Part shown: positions 43,476 to 53,345 of the stretch, piece by piece
Position numbering within the stretch: position 1 is the first letter of the stretch
Layout of the letters: each line of letters starts with the position of its first letter
NCBI GenBank assembly: GCA_038534295.1
Contig: JBCAXA010000004.1
Coordinates: 124,001 to 188,000 of the forward strand
Direction of reading: 5' to 3'
DNA: 64,000 nt
Source of the DNA: JBCAXA01 sp038534295
Lineage (GTDB): Bacteria; Pseudomonadota; Gammaproteobacteria; Steroidobacterales; Woeseiaceae
Program-made: the position numbers and the translations under genes
Notes under the pieces: model-generated
The model's input: the letters and a program-made list of their open reading frames with translations, nothing else
Told to the model about the DNA's origin: nothing
The model's database searches: none

Positions 43476-45322
43476 GGCTCATCCTCGTTGTCTGGCCACA
43501 GGCTGCGGCCGTCCTGATCGCGACCCTGCAGCCGATATTGACGCTGAAACTTCCGTCGTAACAGGCCGCCCGGATCGTCCTCGATGCGGCGCAGCCATTG
43601 CTCCATCGCTTGCTCGATTTCTTGTTGGGTGCGCTCGGCAGGGGTCATCGCCATTCGCTGTGCGCTCGTCGGTTCACCCGACTGCGAATCGTCTGCTTGC
43701 GCCGCACGCTGCTCCTCCTGCATGGCTTTACGCAATTCGTCGAGTGCGCGCTGCTCCGCTTCGGTCGGATCGCGCGGCTCGGCGTCCTCGTCGTTGCTTT
43801 GGCCGTCCCCATTGGCATTGTTGGCTTGGTCTTGCGAATCGTTGCGATCTTGCTGTTCGCCATCCGATTGCTGCGACGAGCCGCCTTGCGAGTCGCTGCT
43901 GGACTCGCCGCCACCGCCACCGTTTTGCGACGACTGATCGCCCTGCGCCTGTTCTTCTTGGGCGCGTTTGGCTTCGGCGACGAGATCGCGATTGAACGTC
44001 GCATCGTCGTGGCCCGGCTCGAGATCGAGCGCCGCGTCGTACGCGGCGATCGCCTCGGCGAATTTGCCGCCGCGAGCGAGCGCGTTGCCGCGATTGTAGA
44101 ACTCGCGTGCCGTCGCGGCGTTGTCGAGCGTACGGGCGCTGGCGTCGAAATTACCATTCCGGTAGAGCGCTGCCGCGAGCCGCTCGGAGTTGTCGGTGAG
44201 CTCAGCGGCGGACTCGTACTCACCTTCTTCTAGTGCGCGGTGCGCACGAGCCTCCTGCGTGGTCCAGAGATCAGCGTATTCGAACGCTTCAGCGGTGCCT
44301 GTGAGCGTGATGGACATTGCGCCAACGATCACGAATACCCAGCCGCGTCGAAATGCCAGCGCGGCAAGCGGCACCAGCGCCAGCACGAACCAGATGCCGC
44401 CATCCGCGCGATACTCAACCGACTGCTCGGTAGCCACCGTGCCGAAGGCACTGGCGGTCGCATCGAGCAATCGTTCAATGTCACGGTCATCGACACGCAG
44501 GCGCACGTACAAGCCACCGCCCGCGGCGGCAAGCCGCTTCAGGTCCCGCTCCTCGAGGGATACGACCGCAACCCGCCCTGCTGCGTCGGTCTCAAAACCG
44601 CCGTCAGGTGCGGGCACCGGCCCACCGTCCGCCGTACCGACGCCGAGCACCGACAACACGAAACCATCGCTAACGAGCCGCCTCGCCTCCTCGCCCGCAG
44701 CCGGCGAATAGCCACCGTCGGTAATCAGCAGAACCCCGCCGCTGCTGTGACCGGCCTGCAGCAATAACGCCTTCGACTTGTCGATGGCCGCCGCCGGGTA
44801 GCTGCCGCGACTCGGCATGATGTCGGTCGACAGTGAATTGACCAGCGCCGCTATCGTGTCGCCATCGTCAGTGAGCGGCACCGCCGTAAACGCGTTGCCC
44901 GAATAAACGACCAGCGCCGTTTCACGGCCGGCGCGGCGTTCCAGCAATTCGAGGAGTTTGATTTTGGCGCGTGCCAGGCGACTCGGTGACAGGTCGGCAA
45001 CGTTCATGGAGCGCGACAAGTCGAGCGCGACGACCAACGGATCGCCACCGCGATTCAAGGACGTTAGCTGTTGGCGCCAGCTCGGTCCGGCCAGCGCGAT
45101 GACGAGCAAGGCCAGCGTAAGCGCGAGAAAAATCAGCAGGCCCCGCTGGCGGTTGCTCGCCGCGTCGCCGACGAGCACGTAGGGTTTCAGCGCATCGGTG
45201 ACGACGTTCGACCAACCGCCTTGGTCACCAGAGCCGCGCAGCAAAACCCAAACGAACCAGGGAATCAGCACGAATGCGACGAGCCACCAAGGTCGAATGA
45301 AATAGACGCCACCGATGTCCAT
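43469..45322 (-). CDS. BatB-BatC fusion: VWA domain plus TPR
   Basis: A 617-residue protein. Transmembrane helices flank a von Willebrand A domain with intact MIDAS VVALDLSRSMN (Asp-x-Ser-x-Ser, about residues 93-103). After a second membrane helix comes a TPR unit (REFYNRGNALARGGKFAEAIAAYDAAL) and a very Gln/Ser/Asp-rich linker with LRRKFQRQY near the end. BatB and BatC are separate genes in some phyla; the fusion is common in Gammaproteobacteria. It overlaps the BatA gene by a single base at 45322. Confidence 0.94.
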   Translation of the reverse strand: MDIGGVYFIRPWWLVAFVLIPWFVWVLLRGSGDQGGWSNVVTDALKPYVLVGDAASNRQRGLLIFLALTLALLVIALAGPSWRQQLTSLNRGGDPLVVALDLSRSMNVADLSPSRLARAKIKLLELLERRAGRETALVVYSGNAFTAVPLTDDGDTIAALVNSLSTDIMPSRGSYPAAAIDKSKALLLQAGHSSGGVLLITDGGYSPAAGEEARRLVSDGFVLSVLGVGTADGGPVPAPDGGFETDAAGRVAVVSLEERDLKRLAAAGGGLYVRLRVDDRDIERLLDATASAFGTVATEQSVEYRADGGIWFVLALVPLAALAFRRGWVFVIVGAMSITLTGTAEAFEYADLWTTQEARAHRALEEGEYESAAELTDNSERLAAALYRNGNFDASARTLDNAATAREFYNRGNALARGGKFAEAIAAYDAALDLEPGHDDATFNRDLVAEAKRAQEEQAQGDQSSQNGGGGGESSSDSQGGSSQQSDGEQQDRNDSQDQANNANGDGQSNDEDAEPRDPTEAEQRALDELRKAMQEEQRAAQADDSQSGEPTSAQRMAMTPAERTQQEIEQAMEQWLRRIEDDPGGLLRRKFQRQYRLQGRDQDGRSLWPDNEDEPW

Positions 45323-46347
45323 CAGTGCGCAGCTCCCTGCCGTGACGTGAACGCTTTGGCGGTTTGCGCGAGAACGACAATCGCAAGCACCGCCAGCGCG
45401 CCAGCGAGTGGCCAGACATACAAATCGATGACTGGCCGATAGCCCTGTTCGTCGCTGGCGGCCGGTTCGAGCTCATCCAACTTTTGGTAGATCTCTTCGA
45501 GCGTGCGCGTGTCGGTGGCACGGAAATAGGTGCCGCCAGTCATTTCGGCGATCGATCGCAGCGTTTGCTCGTCGAGATCGGTGGACGGATTGACGCGCTG
45601 GATTCGCCCCGTCAGCGAGGACGGAATGTCCATTCGCTCGGCACCAATGCCGATGGTGTAGATGCGAAGGTCGTTTGCTGCGGCCAGTTCCGCCGCCTTC
45701 AACGGATCGATTCGGCCGGCGGTGTTGGCGCCATCCGTGAGCAACACGAGTACCTGCTTGCCCTCCTCGTTGTCGGCCGCCCGCAAGCGTTTAATGGCGA
45801 GGCCGATGGCGTCGCCGATCGCGGTTTTCTCGCCGGCCAAGCCGACCGCCGCTTCAAACAGCAGCGTTTGTACGGTCTTGCGATCGAAGGTCAGCGGTAC
45901 CTGCAGGTACGCGCGCTCGCCGAACAGAATCAGACCGATCCGGTCGCCGGCACGACGGTCGATGAATTCGCCAGCAACGGCTTTGGTCGCTAGCAGGCGA
46001 TTGACGCGCTGTTGACGGAGCGTGAAGTCATTTACGTCCATGCTGCCGGAGAGATCGACGGCGAGCATGAGATTGCGGCCGGTCGCTGGCGCGCTGACTT
46101 CGTCACCGAGCATCTGCGGTCGCATCGCGGCGACGACCAGCAGCAGCCAGAACAGCACCGCCGGCACAATCGCCAACCACGGAGGTGGTTCGCGGTCATT
46201 GCTCAGCGGCGCGAAATAGTCGGCGTCGGGCAAACGGAGCGCGCCCGCGTCGCGGCGCACTTGCGGTAGCGCCAAGCGCACGAGCAACGGCAACCCGACG
46301 ATCAGCGCCAACCAAGGCCAGCCAAATTGCAGGTCGCCGATAGTCAT
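45322..46347 (-). CDS. batA: BatA: VWA-domain membrane protein
   Basis: A 341-residue membrane protein with two N-terminal helices, a VWA domain with MIDAS LMLAVDLSGSMDVNDF, TDGANTAG and a C-terminal helix. It presents the metal-binding adhesion domain on the periplasmic side. ATG 46347 overlaps the DUF4381 gene by four bases. Forms the core of the MoxR/Bat complex with the other VWA protein. Confidence 0.95.
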   Translation of the reverse strand: MTIGDLQFGWPWLALIVGLPLLVRLALPQVRRDAGALRLPDADYFAPLSNDREPPPWLAIVPAVLFWLLLVVAAMRPQMLGDEVSAPATGRNLMLAVDLSGSMDVNDFTLRQQRVNRLLATKAVAGEFIDRRAGDRIGLILFGERAYLQVPLTFDRKTVQTLLFEAAVGLAGEKTAIGDAIGLAIKRLRAADNEEGKQVLVLLTDGANTAGRIDPLKAAELAAANDLRIYTIGIGAERMDIPSSLTGRIQRVNPSTDLDEQTLRSIAEMTGGTYFRATDTRTLEEIYQKLDELEPAASDEQGYRPVIDLYVWPLAGALAVLAIVVLAQTAKAFTSRQGAAH

Positions 46348-46832
46348 CGGCCAGCGGCCTCGATCAAACGGCGCTCGACCAGCGTCAAGAGCGCATCGCC
46401 ATTGATGTCGTTCACCGCGTGGCCGGGTCGGCGATACGGACCGTCCGCCAGTATGCGTCCGACACCCGCACTGAACGGTCGCGCGGGATCCGCACCGTCA
46501 AGTAGCGCCAGCCAGTCGTCGCCGGCGACCGCCGCAACATCGCGGCGACCGACCTGAGTTATGAGCGCGCGGCGGGCCAACACCGACAACTGCCGCAGCA
46601 AATCCTCGGCGTCACCACTGCGCTTGAATTCGCGACGTAGACGTTTGAGTTCACGCCGCACGCGGTGTTGCACGGTGCGCCGGCGGCGGCGCCACGCGAG
46701 ACCGAAAACTATCGCTGTCGCTAGCAACGCCACCAGCACGGCAATCACCAGCCACCAGCCGGGGGCCAGCGGCCACCAGCCCGGCGCCGGTGGCATATGA
46801 ATGTCGCGAAGCGGCAGGCTGAGCGGATCCAT
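46344..46832 (-). CDS. DUF4381 membrane protein of the MoxR/Bat operon
   Basis: A 162-residue protein: short N-terminal DIHMPPAPGWWPLAPGWW, one transmembrane helix (VIAVLVALLATAIVFGLAW) and a basic cytoplasmic domain with QLSVLARRALITQ. These features are typical for DUF4381, always found between DUF58 and BatA genes. Function unknown, probably part of the complex. Five bases separate it from the DUF58 gene. Confidence 0.94.
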   Translation of the reverse strand: MDPLSLPLRDIHMPPAPGWWPLAPGWWLVIAVLVALLATAIVFGLAWRRRRRTVQHRVRRELKRLRREFKRSGDAEDLLRQLSVLARRALITQVGRRDVAAVAGDDWLALLDGADPARPFSAGVGRILADGPYRRPGHAVNDINGDALLTLVERRLIEAAGR

Positions 46833-46837
46833 GCGGC

Positions 46838-47788
46838 TTAGGACCTCGCCACGAACAGATCGGTCAGTCGATCGACAGGATCGTCGTCGGTAGCGATGGC
46901 GAAGTAACGTAGTCGTCCGCCCGTCATCGCTTTACGCAGGCGGGCGGCGTGGGTCTCGAAACGCGTTCGATGGTCATCGGCCGATTCGCGACCGCTAACG
47001 AAGCTCTGCGGCTCGCGGTGGCCTATTTTCCAAAGGTAACGACCGGGCGGCGGCAGCGAACGCTCGATCCGATCGTAAAGGTGCACGAAGACGACATCGG
47101 TGGCGCGGCCGAAATCCTTGAGCGTCGTCAGCGCACGGTCATCAACGTGATGGCCGTCGCTCAAGACGAAAATCAACGAGCCGCTGCGACCGACCTTGCG
47201 TACGCCATTCAAAGCCCGGCGCGCCGCGCTGTCCGGGTCGCCCACGGCCGGCGTTTTGCGCAGCCAAACCGGCGCGCTGCAGATTTCGTGGATCAGCGCG
47301 AGCACGCCGCGGCGTCCGACGCGCGGGGCGATTTCCCGATGGTAATCCTCGGCAAACAAAAACCCGCCGACCCGATCGCCGCAACGTTCGGCCGCCCATG
47401 CCAAAATCGCTGCGATGCGCGCAGCAAGGACAGCTTTGTAGACGCCGCGCGTTGCAAAATGCATGGATTGGCGAAGATCGAGCACGAACAGCACGGGCCG
47501 CTCACGCTCCTCGCGAAACACCTTCGTATAGGGTCTGCCGGTGCGCGCGGTCACGCGCCAATCGATGTCGCGCGGATCATCGCCGGGTTGGTACGGTCGC
47601 GCCTCATCGAATTCCATGCCGCGACCGAGCAGGCGAGCAACATGGTCACCGCCAGTCGCGCCGCGCCGAAAGCGATGTAGGTCTAGCCCGCGCGCCGCGG
47701 CTGCGAGCTGAATCAGGTCGCGATGGTCGACAGCGACCGGCGACCCGAAGTCGGCCGTGCTGGACTGCTGCACCAAACTGCCTGCCAT
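46838..47788 (-). CDS. DUF58 family protein of the MoxR/Bat operon
   Basis: A 316-residue cytoplasmic protein with the DUF58 core EFDEARPYQPGDDPRDIDWRV and a following VWA-like LFVLDLRQSMHFAT (Asp-x-x-x-Ser). It is the usual second gene of the MoxR operon and a partner of the ATPase. ATG 47788; six bases behind the MoxR stop. An RTGRPYTKVFREER block matches the family. Confidence 0.95.
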   Translation of the reverse strand: MAGSLVQQSSTADFGSPVAVDHRDLIQLAAAARGLDLHRFRRGATGGDHVARLLGRGMEFDEARPYQPGDDPRDIDWRVTARTGRPYTKVFREERERPVLFVLDLRQSMHFATRGVYKAVLAARIAAILAWAAERCGDRVGGFLFAEDYHREIAPRVGRRGVLALIHEICSAPVWLRKTPAVGDPDSAARRALNGVRKVGRSGSLIFVLSDGHHVDDRALTTLKDFGRATDVVFVHLYDRIERSLPPPGRYLWKIGHREPQSFVSGRESADDHRTRFETHAARLRKAMTGGRLRYFAIATDDDPVDRLTDLFVARS

Positions 47789-47794
47789 GGATGC

Positions 47795-48763
47795 TTACGG
47801 TACGCCTATTTCACGCAGCAGCGCCGCTACGACGTCGTCACGGGTCAAGCCTTCGGCCTCCGCCTCATAGCTGAGAATGACCCGATGGCGCAGAACGTCG
47901 GGTGCCACGTGCTGAATATCCTCTGGTGCCACAAAATCGCGGCCCTCTAACCACGCCCTGGCGCGGGCTGCTCGATCGATCGCGATGCTCGCGCGCGGAC
48001 TCGCCCCAAATTGAATTTTACCGGCAAGTTCCGCCGACACGGCGCCAGCATCACGGGTCGCCTGTACCAGATCGACGATGTACGTCTCGAGCGCTTCGGC
48101 AAGAAACAGATCGAGCACTTCGCGGCGCGCCGCATGGATGGCGGCCTCCGGCACGGGATCGGCCAGCGCCGGCGTAGCGCCGCCGGAACTCAGCGCCTCC
48201 GCCCGGTTCAGCCGCAGAATCTCGCGCTCGGCATCGCCGTCGGGATAATCGACAACGACGTGCAACAAGAAGCGATCGAGCTGCGCCTCGGGCAGCTGGT
48301 ACGTACCCTCTTGCTCAATTGGGTTTTGCGTGGCCATGACAAGATAAAGCGACGGCAACGCGTACGTCTTGCCACCGACTGTTATCTGGCGCTCCTCCAT
48401 CGCTTCGAGCAGCGCTGACTGCACTTTCGCCGGTGCACGGTTGATTTCGTCGGCGAGAATCAAATTGTGAAACAGCGGCCCCGGACGAAACTCGAACGTG
48501 CCCTGCTGGGGCCTGAAGATGTCGGTACCGGTGAGGTCGGCTGGCAGCAAGTCCGGCGTAAACTGCAAACGCTGGAAATCGCCTTCGATACTGTTCGCGA
48601 GCACCTTGATGGCCCGCGTTTTGGCGAGACCGGGTGCGCCTTCCACCAGCAGATGGCCGTCGCAGAGCATGGCGAGCAACATGCGATTGACCAAATGCTG
48701 CTGACCGATGATCAGGCTGCTGACGTGGCTGTGGAGACGCTGAAATGCGGGCAAAGAACTCAC
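47795..48763 (-). CDS. MoxR-family AAA ATPase
   Basis: A 322-residue AAA+ ATPase: Walker A GAPGLAKT, Walker B LILADEINRAPAKVQ, sensor 1 ATQNPIEQEGTYQLPEAQLDRF (shown in short), and a C-terminal lid. MoxR ATPases act as chaperones for VWA-domain partners, loading or maturing metal centres. It is the first gene of a six-gene operon with DUF58, DUF4381, BatA, BatB/C and BatD, all close-packed. ATG 48763. Confidence 0.96.
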   Translation of the reverse strand: MSSLPAFQRLHSHVSSLIIGQQHLVNRMLLAMLCDGHLLVEGAPGLAKTRAIKVLANSIEGDFQRLQFTPDLLPADLTGTDIFRPQQGTFEFRPGPLFHNLILADEINRAPAKVQSALLEAMEERQITVGGKTYALPSLYLVMATQNPIEQEGTYQLPEAQLDRFLLHVVVDYPDGDAEREILRLNRAEALSSGGATPALADPVPEAAIHAARREVLDLFLAEALETYIVDLVQATRDAGAVSAELAGKIQFGASPRASIAIDRAARARAWLEGRDFVAPEDIQHVAPDVLRHRVILSYEAEAEGLTRDDVVAALLREIGVP

Positions 48764-48906
48764 TGGGTACTCCCGGAAAATCGGTCGGCCATTCTAAAAG
48801 GAGGAATCGTGAGCACCAAGCGGTCGTTGCAGAAAGCGTGATTTCCTGGCGTTCGCATCGACGCGCGCCTTCGATTACCCTGCTGCGCCGGGCTTATTGA
48901 TGCGGT

Positions 48907-49467
48907 ATGACTGTGCACTTGGCGATTGATTCCCGCCGCGGAGCCGTCCTGGCAGCACTTACGTGCGTTTTTGGCTGCACCGCGCCCGATGAGCCAGCGC
49001 CCATCGTTAAGGCCGGCGCCGGCTGCGTGGACGACGGCAGCGGTTTCGTCGAAGCCGAGCTCTACGGGGCACTTGAGACCACCCTCACCTGGTCGGACGG
49101 CGACACTGACTGCACCGGCATGCCGCGACCGGAAAACGGTGCTCGACTGCGCTTTGCGGGCCGCGCCGCTGAACGGGACCTGGTTGTGATCGTCGGCGTC
49201 AGCGAACTGCAGCGAGGCGCGATCGGCAATGGCTTTGCTGCCAACGTGACCATCATCGATGAGACCGACAGCCGTTTTTTCTCGAATGGCGGCGTGCCTA
49301 ACTGCTGGTCCGACATCTATCGGCAGGTCGATCTGGACCGCGACCGCACTCGCGTTGACGGGGTCGTCTACTGCAGCGGCGCGCTGGCCGCGAAGCAATC
49401 GGGCGGTTCGATCAGGCTGCGAGACCTGCGCTTCCGCGGCCAGATCAGCTGGGTCGACGGAGGATAA
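48907..49467 (+). CDS. Hypothetical secreted protein (probable lipoprotein)
   Basis: A 186-residue protein with a hydrophobic N-terminus (RRGAVLAALTCVFGCTAP) and a likely lipobox at FGC. Mature sequence has several cysteines (GCVDDGSG, DCTG, NCWSDIY, YCSG), and a beta-rich run to RDLRFRGQISWVDGG, compatible with disulfide-bonded domain. I do not recognise a family. The DUF192 gene starts five bases after its stop, so they are co-transcribed and likely both envelope-localised. Confidence 0.8.
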   Translation: MTVHLAIDSRRGAVLAALTCVFGCTAPDEPAPIVKAGAGCVDDGSGFVEAELYGALETTLTWSDGDTDCTGMPRPENGARLRFAGRAAERDLVVIVGVSELQRGAIGNGFAANVTIIDETDSRFFSNGGVPNCWSDIYRQVDLDRDRTRVDGVVYCSGALAAKQSGGSIRLRDLRFRGQISWVDGG

Positions 49468-49471
49468 CCCG

Positions 49472-49963
49472 ATGCACACGAGTCGCAGGTGGCGTCTCGC
49501 CGTGGCTGCTGCGCTGCTCGGCTTTGTCAGCACTGTCGGCAGCCAGACCATGGTTGGCGACGAGGAATTCCGCTCGGTTTTCAAAGCGGCGCCGACACTG
49601 ATCGAGACTGCGCGGGAATGCCGATTGTTCGAGCTGTATTTGGCGCTCGAAAGCGCGCAAAAGAACCGCGGTCTGATGTTTGTCCGCGAAATGCGCAACG
49701 ACCAGGCCATGCTGTTCGTGTACCCGCCCGGCTCGCGGATCTCGATGTGGATGAAAAACACCGTGATTCCGCTGGATATTGTCTTTCTGGATGAAGACGG
49801 CGTCGTCATTAATGTCGCCGCGAACACCACGCCGTTATCGCTAGTCTCGGTCCGGGCGGCCCGACCCGGCGCATTCGCATTGGAGCTCAATGCCGGACAA
49901 GCGGCGGCGCTCGGTCTCGCGACCGGCAAGCAGGCGATTCGGCCAGACCTCCTCAGCTTCTAA
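49472..49963 (+). CDS. DUF192 family secreted protein
   Basis: A 163-residue protein with a signal peptide (LAVAAALLGFVSTVGS) and the DUF192 core QKNRGLMFVREM, SMWMKNTVIPLDIVFLDEDGVV and ALELNAGQAAALGL. The family is a small beta-barrel of unknown function, mostly periplasmic. GGAGG precedes ATG 49472, which makes this the start; the longer frame continues upstream inside the preceding gene in a different reading. Operon with the 48907 gene. Confidence 0.94.
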   Translation: MHTSRRWRLAVAAALLGFVSTVGSQTMVGDEEFRSVFKAAPTLIETARECRLFELYLALESAQKNRGLMFVREMRNDQAMLFVYPPGSRISMWMKNTVIPLDIVFLDEDGVVINVAANTTPLSLVSVRAARPGAFALELNAGQAAALGLATGKQAIRPDLLSF

Positions 49964-50409
49964 TAATTCTCACTGGCGTTGGCTTTTTGACATAACGCTG
50001 CATTGTGCACCGTGCTGCATTTGTGCGTCCGGTGCGGCCCCGTCAGGATCCGATTTGTGCCCCAAAAACCGCAGTATGGGGCACCTATTTGACCAACTGT
50101 GGTATTTCTGCCTCGCCATCCCATTGTTGCGAGTGAACAACAACAGCGCTTTTTGACTGTTGTAAGTGCTGCTCGTTATTGCCAAAACAGCTAAGAATCA
50201 GGGTTTTTTTCGCAGAATCCTTGCTGTAGTATCGCCGCTACAGTTCGGAGCCGCGGGGAAAATGTCACAACTCCAAATGCCCTGTTGCAACGATTCTGCG
50301 AGCTGTTGGCAACGCCACCGTGAGGGAGTGGTGCCGGCAGTGACCAATGTACGAAAGCAAGCAATCTAGATTAGCGCTTAGCGTATACCCCCCTAAGGAG
50401 GAGAATCTG
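49964..50409 (+). promoter_or_regulatory. 446-base leader/intergenic region before the TonB receptor gene
   Basis: No convincing gene here. It is AT-richer than its surroundings. It contains an 8-base inverted repeat GTGCCCCA...TGGGGCAC (50057-50084, likely transcript end of the DUF192 operon), a TTGTTG...CAACAA repeat (50124-50143), and CTGTAG...CTACAG (50224-50243), which overlaps a TAGTAT -10-like element at 50227-50232, so an operator over a promoter is possible. The receptor ATG is preceded by AAGGAGGAG. A regulated promoter for the receptor is expected here. Confidence 0.5.
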
Positions 50410-53322
50410 ATGAAAAGCAGTAATGCGATCCGACTCGCGGTTCGCAAGGCGATCTACGCCGGTGCTGCGGTAACGGCTGCAGCGAGTCTCGCGCCGGTTG
50501 CCATGGCCCAGGACGAAGGCGCCGACGCGGTCGAAGAGATCGTCGTTACCGGTTCGCGTATCGCACGTCGCGACTTTACGTCGAACGCACCGGTTGCCAC
50601 GGTCGATTCCGAGCAGATCACGCTGACCAACACGGTCAACACCGAATCTCTGCTCAACACCCTGCCACAGGCGGTACCGGGTCTGGACCGTACGTCCAAC
50701 AACCCGGGTAACGGTACTGCGACGGTTGACCTGCGTGGTCTCGGTTCAAACCGCACGCTGGTACTCATCAACGGTCGTCGTGTGGTTCCGACCACCTCGG
50801 GCGGTTCTGTCGACATCAACGCGATTCCGAATGCGCTGATCGAGAACATTGAAGTACTGACGGGTGGCGCCTCGGCCGTTTACGGTTCTGACGCTGTTGC
50901 CGGTGTTGTTAACTTCATCCTGAAAGACGACTTCGAAGGCGTCGCCGTTCAGGGCGGTTACGAAATCACCGAAGAAGGCGATGCCGGTGTCTACACCGCT
51001 GACATCACCCTCGGCGCGAACCTTGCGGACGATCGCGGTAACGTCACGTTCAACCTGTCGTTCACCGATCGTGATGACCTGTTCCAGGGCGATCGTGACT
51101 TCTCGTTCTTCGCGCAGTTCGACGACACCGACGCAAACGGCAACCCGATTCTGATCGATGGTGGTTCGTCGGGTATCCCGGGCACGTCGATTTTCGCCGC
51201 TGGCTTTGACACGTTTTCGCCGGATAACCTCGGTGTAACGTTCAACCAGGACGGCTCGATTCGCCCGTTTGTTGGCGGTCCGGCACCGAACGACTTCTAC
51301 AACTACGCGCCGGTCAACTACATCCAGCTGCCGCAGACGCGCTACCAGGCTTCGGCTCTCGGCCATTTCGACATCAACGAAAAAGCCACGGTCTTCGGCT
51401 CGGCTATGTTCACGTCGTCGAAAGTTCCACAGCAGCTCGCGCCGACGCCGATCTTCCAGACCACAACCTGGACGCTCGACGGCAACCCGTTCCTCGATGC
51501 AAACGCTCAGCAGGTCCTGTCGGACGCACTGGGTGACGGCGTCGACACTGACGGTGACGGCGTCGACGATACGGCAACCGGTTTCGTTCGCCGTCGTCTG
51601 CTGGAAGCTGGCCCGCGTGTCTCGGACGACGCGTTCACGTCGTTCCAGGTACAGGGTGGTTTGCGCGGTAACATCGTTTCGAACTGGACCTATGAAGGTT
51701 ACGTGCAGTTCGGTAACGTCAACATTGCCAGCACGCAGCTCGGTAACCTGAACCGCGACCGCTTCGACCAGGCACTTCGCCTCGACGGCGAAGACGGCTC
51801 AGCGAGCGACCCGACGGGCACCATCGCTTCGTCGTCAACGGCCTGTCTGGATCCGTCATCGAATGGCGGCCTCGGTGGGTGTTCGCCGATGAATATCTTC
51901 GGTGAAGGCAACGTATCGCCGGCCGCTGCGTCGTTCATTCAAACGGCTGTTGCCTCGACGGCCGACTTCGATCAGTTAATCGTCGCCGGTAACGTTGCTG
52001 GTGATCTTGGCGAGAGCTTCGCTCTGCCGGGCGGTCCGATTGGCGTTGCTGTTGGTTTCGAGCGTATCGAAAACGACTTCAACTTCCGTCCGTCGCAGGA
52101 TCTCGCGGCTGGTACTATCGCGGGCTTCAACGGCGCACCGGCTGTTGGCGGTGGTTTCGACTCGGATGAGTTCTACGCCGAGCTGTACCTGCCGATCTTG
52201 TCTGGCGCCGATTTCGCAGATCTTCTCGATCTCGAATTGGCCTTCCGTTCTGCCGACTACACCACGGCCGGCAGCGTCCAGTCGTACAAGATCGCTGGTT
52301 CTTGGGCACCTACCGACAAGTTCCGCATCCGTGCTGGCTTCAACACGGCAAACCGCGCGCCGAGTATTGGCGAGCTGTTCCTGCCGGCGGCTGAAGGCTT
52401 CCCGAGTGCACAGGATCCATGTTCGGGCAACGGTGACGATCAGACACCGGAAGTTGCGGCCATCTGTGCGGCGACCGGCGTACCGGCTGGCTCGATCTTC
52501 TCGCCGGCCATTAACCTGCCGGCCGCTCAGGTTCGTCAGGTTGCTGGCGGTAACCCGGACCTGAAGGAAGAGGAAGCTGAAACGTTTACGGCTGGCGTGG
52601 TCTTCACCGAACTCGTCGAAGGTCTGACGTTCTCGATTGACTACTTCGACATCGAGATCGAAGACTACATCGCCAACTTCGGCGGCGGTGCTGCAAACGT
52701 TCTCAACACGTGCTACGACCCGACCGATCCGGCGGGCGGCATCGGTTCTGCTTTCTGTAACGTCATCAATCGCCGTGCTGACGGTACGATTGACTTCGTT
52801 GCCATTACGACGCAGAACGTTGCTGTTCAGACCTTGGTTGGTGTTGACCTGTTGGCGAGCTACGACCGCGAGCTGTTCGGTGGTGACCTTCGCATCAACT
52901 ACGTCGGTACGTTCACGGACGAGCAGGACTTCGTGCCGTTCGCAGGCGCAACGACGATCGAGTGCGCGGGCTCCTTCGGCAACCTTTGCGGCGAGCCGAT
53001 TCCGGAGTACAAGCACCGGATGTCGTTCAACTGGACGAAAGACGATCTGACGGCGCAGTTTGTGTGGCGCTTTGTCGGCGAGGTTGACGATGATGATCCG
53101 GATTCGGACTTCACCATCGAATCCCTCGACGCTGAGACCTACATCGACGCGGCGGTTTCGTACGCGCTGACCGAGAACTACTCGTTCACGTTCGGCATCG
53201 ACAACCTGTTCGACACCGATCCGCCGGTTATCGGCGACAACGCGGAGCAGGCTAACACCTACCCCGCGACCTATGACGTCTTCGGCCGCACGTTCTTCCT
53301 GCGCGCCAAAGCTCAGTTCTAA
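50410..53322 (+). CDS. TonB-dependent outer-membrane receptor
   Basis: A 970-residue receptor. A signal peptide (to AMAQ), TonB-box-like EEIVVTGSRI near residue 40, a plug domain (TESLLNTLPQAVPGLD, GLGSNRTLVLINGRRVVP, GGASAVYGSDAVAGVVNFILK) and a C-terminal barrel ending in FGRTFFLRAKAQF. These import large substrates such as siderophores, glycans or cofactors, powered by TonB. The gene uses many GGT, CGT, GTT and GCT codons, unlike its GC-rich neighbours, which is the bias of a highly expressed gene. A strong ribosome site sets ATG 50410 and a terminator follows its stop. Confidence 0.96.
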   Translation: MKSSNAIRLAVRKAIYAGAAVTAAASLAPVAMAQDEGADAVEEIVVTGSRIARRDFTSNAPVATVDSEQITLTNTVNTESLLNTLPQAVPGLDRTSNNPGNGTATVDLRGLGSNRTLVLINGRRVVPTTSGGSVDINAIPNALIENIEVLTGGASAVYGSDAVAGVVNFILKDDFEGVAVQGGYEITEEGDAGVYTADITLGANLADDRGNVTFNLSFTDRDDLFQGDRDFSFFAQFDDTDANGNPILIDGGSSGIPGTSIFAAGFDTFSPDNLGVTFNQDGSIRPFVGGPAPNDFYNYAPVNYIQLPQTRYQASALGHFDINEKATVFGSAMFTSSKVPQQLAPTPIFQTTTWTLDGNPFLDANAQQVLSDALGDGVDTDGDGVDDTATGFVRRRLLEAGPRVSDDAFTSFQVQGGLRGNIVSNWTYEGYVQFGNVNIASTQLGNLNRDRFDQALRLDGEDGSASDPTGTIASSSTACLDPSSNGGLGGCSPMNIFGEGNVSPAAASFIQTAVASTADFDQLIVAGNVAGDLGESFALPGGPIGVAVGFERIENDFNFRPSQDLAAGTIAGFNGAPAVGGGFDSDEFYAELYLPILSGADFADLLDLELAFRSADYTTAGSVQSYKIAGSWAPTDKFRIRAGFNTANRAPSIGELFLPAAEGFPSAQDPCSGNGDDQTPEVAAICAATGVPAGSIFSPAINLPAAQVRQVAGGNPDLKEEEAETFTAGVVFTELVEGLTFSIDYFDIEIEDYIANFGGGAANVLNTCYDPTDPAGGIGSAFCNVINRRADGTIDFVAITTQNVAVQTLVGVDLLASYDRELFGGDLRINYVGTFTDEQDFVPFAGATTIECAGSFGNLCGEPIPEYKHRMSFNWTKDDLTAQFVWRFVGEVDDDDPDSDFTIESLDAETYIDAAVSYALTENYSFTFGIDNLFDTDPPVIGDNAEQANTYPATYDVFGRTFFLRAKAQF

Positions 53323-53345
53323 GTTCACTCGAACTGACGTCAATC

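Noticed and set aside
48760..49929. Minus-strand open frame of 389 codons across the 48907 and DUF192 genes
   Set aside because: It spans two plus-strand genes with signal peptides and ribosome sites; its product is low-complexity.
50166..50369. 67-codon open frame in the receptor leader
   Set aside because: No domain, no ribosome site, and it is in an AT-richer regulatory region with inverted repeats.
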